A DNA stretch of 12,959 nt from Flavobacteriaceae bacterium (GTDB lineage: Bacteria; Bacteroidota; Bacteroidia; Flavobacteriales; Flavobacteriaceae): positions 1 through 12,959 of the forward strand of contig WFZY01000116.1 in NCBI GenBank assembly GCA_015489265.1, in the 5' to 3' direction. A program made the translations under genes and the position numbers. The first letter of the stretch is position 1; every line of letters begins with the position of its first letter. Positions 1 through 5,053 of this stretch are shown here, piece after piece. The notes under the pieces were generated by a model. It was not told the origin of the DNA. It searched no databases and saw only the letters and a program-made list of their open reading frames with translations.

Positions 1-193
1 ACCGCTGCGCAATCTCGGTATATGCCTCGTGCGTCAAACCACTTGGTCGTGCATATGGTATAAACAACAATTCAGCAACATCTTTAAAATGTTCTGTTAG
101 TTCATCAGTAAGATAATCCAAATAGCTTCCACCGTAAACCGTTGAAGTACTGGCTATTATTATTTGAGGAAATGAGGACTTATAATAATTCAT
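1..193 (-). CDS. pepE: Dipeptidase E-like peptidase (S51 family), N-terminal fragment
   Basis: An open frame reads leftward from an ATG at 193-191 to the window edge without a stop: 64 codons, incomplete at its C-terminus. The fragment has a beta strand (IIIASTSTVYGG), an amphipathic helix (YLDYLTDELTEHF), a second strand (AELLFIPYARPSG) and then THEAYTEIAQR. This is the expected start of PepE, where a strand ending in a small-residue turn is followed by LFIPYA/FIPFA. Known members are cytoplasmic serine peptidases that cleave Asp-X dipeptides. The catalytic serine lies further on in the protein and is outside the window, so activity cannot be judged. There is no signal peptide. The call rests on recognition of the family N-terminus; another Rossmann-like hydrolase is the main alternative. 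Confidence 0.72.
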   Translation of the reverse strand, partial: MNYYKSSFPQIIIASTSTVYGGSYLDYLTDELTEHFKDVAELLFIPYARPSGLTHEAYTEIAQR

Positions 194-225
194 AGAAAAT
201 TTTGTTCTCTAATTTTTGCTTGGTT

Positions 226-270
226 TTTCAAATTATATTTCTGCTTCTAATTTGAGAAATTGAGGATTTG
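226..270 (-). repeat. Degenerate dispersed intergenic repeat, copy 1
   Basis: Read on the minus strand, this segment aligns with 4771-4820 on the plus strand. Shared blocks are CAAnTCCTCA, then after a variable gap TCAAATTAnAAGnAGnAATATAnTTTGAA. By eye most positions in the second block agree, with substitutions mainly purine for purine. The two copies lie in inverted orientation about 4.5 kb apart. The shorter core TCCTCAATT...TTTCTCAAA occurs again at 4869-4891. No reading frame or terminal inverted repeats accompany it. Confidence 0.5.
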
Positions 271-496
271 TTGCTCGAAAACGATGTACTGAGCCTATTT
301 AATCATAAGTTTTTTATAACCTGATTATTATTTGAAATATTTATGATCTTAACCAAATATAGTTCCTTATTTAGATGGAAAATATCAATTATATTGCTTG
401 AATGATTTATTTCGTGTTCAAACAAAAGTAAACCATTTATTGAAAGAAATTGAATGACATCATAAGATATTTTTTTATTTTCAATTATACTTTATC

Positions 497-553
497 CACT
501 TCGCACTTTCCACTTTACCGCTTGGCACTTGCTACTTGTTACTTGCTACTCAT
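497..553. repeat. Tandem YACTTNN heptamer array
   Basis: Eight seven-base units stand in tandem with a single inserted base: CACTTCG, CACTTTC, CACTTTA, (C) CGCTTGG, CACTTGC, TACTTGT, TACTTGC, TACTCAT. The core ACTT keeps its seven-base phase through the array, apart from the one-base slip before the fourth unit. Relative to alaS it lies about 60-110 bases past the stop, in the presumed 3' untranslated region. Shorter relatives occur at 4611-4626 (reverse complement) and 8421-8456. Similar low-complexity runs are familiar in flavobacterial intergenic DNA; no function can be assigned here. Confidence 0.7.
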
Positions 554-562
554 ATTTAATAA

Positions 563-585
563 TCCCGACTCCTATATCGTCGGGA
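563..585 (-). terminator. Hairpin downstream of alaS, possible terminator
   Basis: The arms TCCCGAC (563-569) and GTCGGGA (579-585) form a perfect seven-base stem around a nine-base loop, 25 bases past the alaS stop. On the minus strand it is followed by TTATTAAATATG rather than a proper U-tract, so intrinsic termination would be weak. A decayed relative (TCCCGAT...ATCGGT) lies at 4733-4750 after the merR-like gene, so this may be a mobile-type intergenic hairpin that also acts as an mRNA end. Confidence 0.4.
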
Positions 586-609
586 CATCGCAGCGCTCCG
601 CTTTCAACT

Positions 610-3237
610 TTATGAACTTTGAACCAACGTCCTGGCTTTTGCAATCGCTTTATCCAATCCTGCCGGATTTTTACCGCCTGCCGTGGCAAAAAACGGCTGT
701 CCACCACCGCCGCCTTGAATTTCTTTGGCAATTTCACGCACTATTTTTCCGGCGTTCAAATCTTTTTTAGCTACCAAATCTTTTGAAACATACACGCTGA
801 TAATGGCTTTACCGTTTTGTGCGGCGCCAATGACTGCTACGATATTGTCTTTATTCTTGCCAAGTGAGAACAACAAATCTTTAATCGTGGCACTGTCCAA
901 ATCCAATTTTTTGCCTAAAAATTGAATATCACCGATGTTTTCAAACTCATTTTGCAATTTTTCTTGTAAGAACTGTGCTTTTTCCTTTTTCAGATGCTCT
1001 ATTTCCTTACGCATTTTTTGATTATCCGCTTGCATATTTTCAATGGTTTGTTGCAAATCAGTCGGATGTTTCAACATTTTTTTGATAGCTGACAACTGTG
1101 CATCTTGTTTTTTATAGTAATCTTTGACTGCTTCACCCGTAATGGCTTCAATCCGACGCACACCGGCAGCAATGGCACTTTCGCTCAAAATTTTGAATTG
1201 CCAAATATCATTGGTGTTGTCAACGTGCGTCCCACCGCAAAGTTCGGCATGATTCCCAAATTTAATCATCCGTACCGTATCGCCGTATTTCTCACCAAAC
1301 AATGCCATAGCACCTTCTTCCATGGCTTGCGTAATAGGAATATTTCTTTTTTCGACCAATGCCAATTTTTCTTTGATACGGGCATTGACCAAATCTTCTA
1401 CTTTCTTAATCTCTTCATCGGTCATTTTACTAAAATGCGAAAAGTCAAAACGTAAATGTGTCGGTGCCACCAATGAACCTTTTTGCTCGACATGGGTACC
1501 TAAAACCTCCCGTAAAGCTTGATGTAGCAAGTGTGTAGCCGAATGGTTAGCCGCCGTTTTGGCACGACTGTCTTTATCGACAACCGCTTTGAAATTACCT
1601 TCGGGATGTTTGGGTAAAGTCTTGGCAATATGCACAATCAAATTGTTTTCCCTTTTTGTGTCGAGTATATGAATGATTTCGCCGTTTTCGGCTTCCAAAT
1701 AGCCCCTGTCCCCTACTTGCCCGCCGCTTTCCGGATAAAATGGTGTCAAGTTAAAAACCAATTGGTACAAATCGCCGTCTTTTTTAGAGCTGATTTTACG
1801 GTATTTGGTGATTTTTACCGGCGTTTCCAAAGTATCATAGCCCACAAATTCTTCTTCGTCGTCTTCTCTAATGACCACCCAATCGTCAGTAGTCATACCG
1901 GCAGCTGATTTTGAACGATTTTTTTGTTTAGCCATTTCTGCATCAAATTCTTGTTCATCAAAATCAAAACCCTTTTCACGCAAAATCAAAGCGGTTAAAT
2001 CTTTAGGAAAACCAAAAGTATCATAGAGTTCAAATACTTTCGCACCCGGAATTTTTTGGTCTTTTGCCGTTTCAATCATCCGGTTAAGCAGTACCAAACC
2101 TTGTTCGAGTGTTCTTAAAAATGATTGTTCTTCTTCACGAATGACATTGGTAATCAAATTTTCCTGCTTTTTAAGTTCCGGAAAAGCTTCGCCCATAGTA
2201 TTGACCAAAGTAGGAATCAATTTGTAGATAAATGCCTGTTTTAAATCTAAAAACGTAAAACCGTAACGAATAGCCCGTCTTAAAATACGGCGAATAACAT
2301 AACCCGCACCGGTATTTGATGGTAATTGTCCGTCTGCTATCGAAAAAGCTACAGCTCTGACATGATCGGAAATTACCCGCATAGCGATATCAACTTGTTC
2401 GTCTTTACCATATGTTTTACCCGAAAGATTTTCAATTTCATTGATAAGCGGCACAAAAATATCCGTGTCATAGTTAGATTTCTTGCCTTGTAACACCATG
2501 GCTAATCGCTCAAATCCCATACCTGTGTCTATATGTTTGTCCGGCAAACGTTCCAAACTGCCATCGGCTTTGCGATTAAATTCGATAAACACCAAATTCC
2601 ATATTTCGATTACCTCCGGATGATCTTGATTGACCAAATCTTTTCCGGGAATTTTGGCTTTTTCTGCTTCAGAACGTAAATCGACATGTATTTCCGACGA
2701 AGGACCACAAGGACCGGTAGCACCCATTTCCCAAAAATTATCTTTTTTATTACCAAGTAAAATACGATCCTCGGGAATATGTTCTTTCCAAAAATTATAA
2801 GCTTCGGTATCTTTGGACAAGCCCTCTTGTGCCGCTCCCTCAAAAATGGTTACATATAAATTATCTGGATTGATTTTATAAACCTCCGTCAAAAGTTCCC
2901 AAGCCCAAGCAATAGCTTCCTTTTTAAAATAATCGCCAAAACTCCAATTACCCAACATTTCAAACATGGTATGGTGGTATGTATCCAATCCGACTTCTTC
3001 CAAATCATTGTGTTTACCGGAAACACGCAAACACTTTTGTGTATCGGCAACACGCTTGTATTCGGGTTTTTTATAACCCAAAAAATATTCTTTAAATTGG
3101 TTCATACCCGCATTGGTAAACATCAAAGTCGGATCGTTTTTTAAAACAATTGGCGCTGACGGCACTATTTTATGCCCTTTTGAAGCAAAAAAATCTAAAA
3201 AAGTTTGACGAATCTCTTTCGAACTTAATTTATTCAT
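610..3237 (-). CDS. alaS: Alanine--tRNA ligase
   Basis: AlaRS is a cytoplasmic class II synthetase that charges tRNA-Ala and clears mischarged Ser- and Gly-tRNA-Ala. The frame is 875 residues, essentially the length of E. coli AlaRS (876). The N-terminal catalytic domain starts with NDPTLMFTNAGMNQFKEYFLG and includes the HTMFEMLGNWSFGDYFK block and GATGPCGPSSEIH. The tRNA-recognition domain follows, with RRILRRAIRYG. The editing domain carries the zinc ligands H565 and H569 (HSATH) and C667 and H671 (CGGTH), which match the E. coli spacing. The C-terminal oligomerisation/C-Ala domain ends with the glycine run GGGGGQPFFATAGG. The ATG at 3237 gives the standard N-terminus. The gene is divergent from the M23 gene across 75 bases. 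I see no frameshift or missing catalytic motif. Confidence 0.98.
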   Translation of the reverse strand: MNKLSSKEIRQTFLDFFASKGHKIVPSAPIVLKNDPTLMFTNAGMNQFKEYFLGYKKPEYKRVADTQKCLRVSGKHNDLEEVGLDTYHHTMFEMLGNWSFGDYFKKEAIAWAWELLTEVYKINPDNLYVTIFEGAAQEGLSKDTEAYNFWKEHIPEDRILLGNKKDNFWEMGATGPCGPSSEIHVDLRSEAEKAKIPGKDLVNQDHPEVIEIWNLVFIEFNRKADGSLERLPDKHIDTGMGFERLAMVLQGKKSNYDTDIFVPLINEIENLSGKTYGKDEQVDIAMRVISDHVRAVAFSIADGQLPSNTGAGYVIRRILRRAIRYGFTFLDLKQAFIYKLIPTLVNTMGEAFPELKKQENLITNVIREEEQSFLRTLEQGLVLLNRMIETAKDQKIPGAKVFELYDTFGFPKDLTALILREKGFDFDEQEFDAEMAKQKNRSKSAAGMTTDDWVVIREDDEEEFVGYDTLETPVKITKYRKISSKKDGDLYQLVFNLTPFYPESGGQVGDRGYLEAENGEIIHILDTKRENNLIVHIAKTLPKHPEGNFKAVVDKDSRAKTAANHSATHLLHQALREVLGTHVEQKGSLVAPTHLRFDFSHFSKMTDEEIKKVEDLVNARIKEKLALVEKRNIPITQAMEEGAMALFGEKYGDTVRMIKFGNHAELCGGTHVDNTNDIWQFKILSESAIAAGVRRIEAITGEAVKDYYKKQDAQLSAIKKMLKHPTDLQQTIENMQADNQKMRKEIEHLKKEKAQFLQEKLQNEFENIGDIQFLGKKLDLDSATIKDLLFSLGKNKDNIVAVIGAAQNGKAIISVYVSKDLVAKKDLNAGKIVREIAKEIQGGGGGQPFFATAGGKNPAGLDKAIAKARTLVQSS

Positions 3238-3251
3238 TTCAATATTTTTTT

Positions 3252-3259
3252 TAAATTTG
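3252..3259 (+). promoter_or_regulatory. Putative -7 box of the M23/merR promoter
   Basis: TAAATTTG matches the Bacteroidota -7 consensus TAnnTTTG. It predicts transcription starting near 3266, with a leader of about 46 bases before the ATG at 3313. No clear -33 TTTG/TTG is visible upstream, where that element would fall in the first codons of alaS. The box abuts the opposing alaS box at 3260-3267. Confidence 0.45.
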
Positions 3260-3267
3260 CAAAACTA
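3260..3267 (-). promoter_or_regulatory. Putative -7 box of the alaS promoter
   Basis: On the minus strand these bases read TAGTTTTG, a match to TAnnTTTG. They predict an alaS start near 3253 and a leader of about 15 bases. The nearest -33 candidate is TTG at 3295-3293, or TTTTG at 3300-3296. The spacer to it is 25 or more bases, longer than the roughly 17-23 usual in the phylum. The 18-base palindrome at 3267-3284 sits in that spacer. Confidence 0.42.
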
Positions 3268-3284
3268 TACGTACTTGTACGTAT
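3267..3284. promoter_or_regulatory. Perfect 8-2-8 palindrome between divergent promoters, candidate operator
   Basis: ATACGTACTTGTACGTAT is a perfect inverted repeat with eight-base arms and a two-base centre. It lies between the alaS -7 box and its candidate -33 element, and just downstream of the predicted M23 transcription start. A protein bound here could affect both divergent units, and the MerR-like gene two positions downstream is an obvious candidate. Alternatively it forms a small hairpin in the M23 leader. The palindrome is seen directly; its role is inferred. Confidence 0.45.
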
Positions 3285-3312
3285 TTTTAGAGCAACAAAA
3301 ATAAAACAAAAT

Positions 3313-4284
3313 ATGGCTAAACGGAAATTTATTTACGATCCGGAAACACTTTCTTACAAACAAGTTGAATCGTCGTCCAAAGCTTGGATTATGGTTTTCT
3401 TGGCGGGATTGATTGTTGGAGTGCTTGCCATTATTATTTTGTTATCTTCTCCTAATGGCTATTTTCAAACGCCTCGAGAAAAGAATTTAATCCGCGAAAA
3501 TGAAAATTTAAAGCTGAATTACAGTATTTTAGATAAAAAATTACAAAAAATTCAATTGGTTTTAAACGATATCAAACAACGCGATAATAATATTTACCGT
3601 ACCATTTTTGAAGCTGACCCCATATCCGACGATGTCAGACAAGGGGGCTACGGCGGGGTTGATTTATATAAAAATTTGGAAGGTAAACCCGATGCCGAAT
3701 TGATAAAAAACTCAATGTCTGAAGCTGAAAAAATAGAAAAAGAATTGGTCGTGCAATCCAAATCTTTTGATGAAGTGGTCAAGCTAGCCAAAAATAAAGA
3801 AAAAATGTTAGCGCATCTGCCGGCTATACAACCCGTTGAAAATAAAGACTTAAAAAGAATGGCTTCGGGTTACGGTTGGCGCATTCACCCGATTTTAAAA
3901 ACCCGGCGTTTTCATTACGGTATGGATTTTACGGCTAAAACCGGTACCCCTATTTATGCTACTGCAGATGGTATCGTCAAACATGCCGGTTGGAAAGCGA
4001 ATGGTTTTGGTAAACACGTGGTTATTAATCATGGCTTTGGGTACGAAACACTTTACGGACATATGAGCAAAGTGGCTGTCAAAAACGGTCAAAAAGTAAA
4101 ACGGGGACAAGTAATTGGCTATGTCGGTAATACCGGTTTATCAGCCGGACCACACTGCCATTATGAAGTCCATGTAAATGGCAAAAAAGTAAACCCTATC
4201 AACTTCTATTACAACGATTTAACGCCGGAAATGTATGCCCGTTTGCGTAAAATGGCTAAAGAAGAAAATCAATCTCTCGATTAA
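3313..4284 (+). CDS. Membrane-anchored M23 family metallopeptidase
   Basis: This 323-residue protein probably acts on peptidoglycan cross-bridges or stem peptides in the periplasm. The N-terminus is cytoplasmic and basic, followed by one transmembrane segment (about residues 24-44). A charged coiled-coil stretch follows (about 55-85), then a linker, then a C-terminal LytM/M23 domain (about 185-300). The catalytic set looks complete: H201xxxD205 in FHYGMDF, H250 in LYGHM, and the HxH pair H281/H283 in PHCHYEVHVNG. These are the zinc ligands and general-base histidines of active M23 enzymes, so this is unlikely to be a degenerate LytM activator. The final A of the stop codon is the first base of the next gene's ATG, implying co-transcription and translational coupling. 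Such single-span M23 proteins divergent from alaS are familiar in flavobacteria, from recall of the family. Confidence 0.93.
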   Translation: MAKRKFIYDPETLSYKQVESSSKAWIMVFLAGLIVGVLAIIILLSSPNGYFQTPREKNLIRENENLKLNYSILDKKLQKIQLVLNDIKQRDNNIYRTIFEADPISDDVRQGGYGGVDLYKNLEGKPDAELIKNSMSEAEKIEKELVVQSKSFDEVVKLAKNKEKMLAHLPAIQPVENKDLKRMASGYGWRIHPILKTRRFHYGMDFTAKTGTPIYATADGIVKHAGWKANGFGKHVVINHGFGYETLYGHMSKVAVKNGQKVKRGQVIGYVGNTGLSAGPHCHYEVHVNGKKVNPINFYYNDLTPEMYARLRKMAKEENQSLD

Positions 4285-4613
4285 TGAATGACTTGCCAGA
4301 CAAATTGTATTATCGAACCACCGAATTAGCCAAAGCATTCGGCGTTAATGCATCATTAATTCGTTTTTGGGGCAAAGAATTCGCCTTTGTTTTAAAACCC
4401 AAAGTCAATGCTAAAGGTGAACGACTTTATACCAAAAAAGATGTTGAAAACTTCAAATTAATATACAATTTAGTCAAAGAAAACGGCTATACGCTTGATG
4501 GTGCCAAAAAGAAACTTAGAAGCGGGCGTCAAAAAATCAATAAAAACATCAACGTGATTGAACGCTTGGAAAAAGTCAAAACCGAGCTACAAAAAATTAA
4601 AGAAAATCTGTAA
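4284..4613 (+). CDS. Short MerR-like DNA-binding regulator
   Basis: This 109-residue protein is mostly a MerR-type winged helix-turn-helix. The helix-turn-helix spans about residues 12-33 (TTELAKAFGVNASLIRFWGKEF). It is followed by a wing and second helix with the characteristic GERLYTKKDVENF (45-57) and LVKENGYTLDGAKKKL. After residue 85 only a short Lys/Glu-rich helix remains, presumably for dimerisation. There is no effector-binding domain and no cysteine, so metal sensing through cysteines is excluded. It starts with the ATG overlapping the M23 stop (TAATG), so it is almost certainly made with that peptidase. The palindrome upstream of the M23 gene is a plausible binding site. Target and signal are unknown. 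Confidence 0.87.
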   Translation: MNDLPDKLYYRTTELAKAFGVNASLIRFWGKEFAFVLKPKVNAKGERLYTKKDVENFKLIYNLVKENGYTLDGAKKKLRSGRQKINKNINVIERLEKVKTELQKIKENL

Positions 4614-4640
4614 AGTAGCAAGTAGAAACGTTGCGCTGCA
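4611..4640. repeat. Short heptamer repeat and linked element after the merR-like gene
   Basis: Reading the reverse strand gives TACTTGC and TACTTTA, the heptamers seen at 497-553, and the last one includes the merR-like stop codon. Downstream, GAAACGTTGCGCTGCAAT resembles the sequence just past the alaS stop on its own strand (GAAAGCGGAGCGCTGCGAT, about 588-606). The two genes therefore share related 3' flanks in the same orientation relative to transcription. Confidence 0.45.
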
Positions 4641-4770
4641 ATACATTTTTTTTCTACGTCACAAAATCTCTGAGCGACCTCATTTCATCAATTCATCAGT
4701 TTATCAATTCCAAACCCGTGACTTCAGTACAATCCCGATTAGTATCGGTATCACTCAGCGACCTACTTTT

Positions 4771-4820
4771 CAATTCCTCATTCATTATTCATCAAATTAA
4801 AAGTAGGAATATAGTTTGAA
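4771..4820 (+). repeat. Degenerate dispersed intergenic repeat, copy 2
   Basis: This is the plus-strand partner of the inverted copy at 226-270. It reads CAATTCCTCA, a longer TTCATTATTC insert, then TCAAATTAAAAGTAGG and AATATAGTTTGAA. The extra TTCATT-type bases suggest expansion of a low-complexity part between otherwise matching ends. Confidence 0.5.
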
Positions 4821-4922
4821 GCAATATATAATCATCGAAGCACAAAATATTCTATGAAACAAAAAAAATCCTCAATTCATCAATTTCTCAAAAAAAAATA
4901 TTTTTTATTTTCAAAAAAATCT

Positions 4923-4930
4923 TATATTTG
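4923..4930 (+). promoter_or_regulatory. Putative -7 box of tRNA-His
   Basis: TATATTTG is an exact TAnnTTTG match. It predicts transcription starting near 4937, eight bases before the mature tRNA 5' end. A T-rich block at 4901-4911 occupies the -33 region without an exact TTTG. Confidence 0.6.
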
Positions 4931-4944
4931 CACTCGCAAAACAC

Positions 4945-5019
<75 letters not shown>

Positions 5020-5022
5020 CTT

Positions 5023-5053
5023 AAAAGCTGTCTTTTTTAAGGCAGCTTTTTTT
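5023..5053 (+). terminator. Rho-independent terminator of tRNA-His, overlapping the GH3 gene end
   Basis: A ten-base stem forms between AAAAGCTGTC (5023-5032) and GGCAGCTTTT (5041-5050), with one G-U pair and an eight-base loop. It is followed by TTTG and more T-rich sequence on the plus strand. The stop codon of the convergent GH3 gene (5039-5037) lies in the loop, and that gene's last codons form one stem arm. On the minus strand only TTTTAA follows, so the structure favours ending the tRNA transcript, though it may work weakly both ways. Confidence 0.85.

Larger units (their letters stand above)
194..609. other. Repeat-rich intergenic stretch between the pepE start and the alaS end
   Basis: This 416-base AT-rich gap has no credible gene. 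Both flanking genes are on the minus strand, so it holds the 3' end of the alaS transcript and the upstream region of the pepE-like gene. It contains a degenerate dispersed repeat (226-270), a run of YACTTNN heptamers (497-553), a hairpin (563-585) and a GC-richer segment (about 586-609) resembling sequence after the merR-like gene. Bases 271-490 show only AT-rich sequence. I see no exact TAnnTTTG box for the pepE-like gene. Confidence 0.7.
4614..4944. other. Repeat-rich intergenic stretch upstream of tRNA-His
   Basis: This 331-base stretch has no convincing gene. It holds the heptamer remnant (4611-4626), TTCATCAATT-type low-complexity blocks (about 4680-4711 and 4869-4891), and a near-direct duplication of AGCGACCT with similar flanks (4673-4680 and 4757-4764). 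It also has a decayed hairpin (CCGAT/ATCGG, 4735-4748), dispersed repeat copy 2 (4771-4820) and long A and T runs leading into the tRNA promoter. No strong terminator for the M23-merR transcript is visible. Confidence 0.65.

Noticed and set aside
497..553. Possible CRISPR array
   Set aside because: The units are only seven bases, contiguous and without spacers, and no cas gene is present.
450..770. Plus-strand frame of 106 codons starting with TTG
   Set aside because: It runs through the heptamer array and hairpin into the antisense of the alaS end; it has no family resemblance and no promoter.
1105..1908. Plus-strand open frames of 90-120 codons opposite alaS
   Set aside because: They are antisense shadows of an intact, motif-complete alaS and have no promoter or protein signature.
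4631..4819. Plus-strand frames in the gap between merR and tRNA-His
   Set aside because: They are built from TTCATCAATT-type low-complexity repeats and give no recognisable protein.
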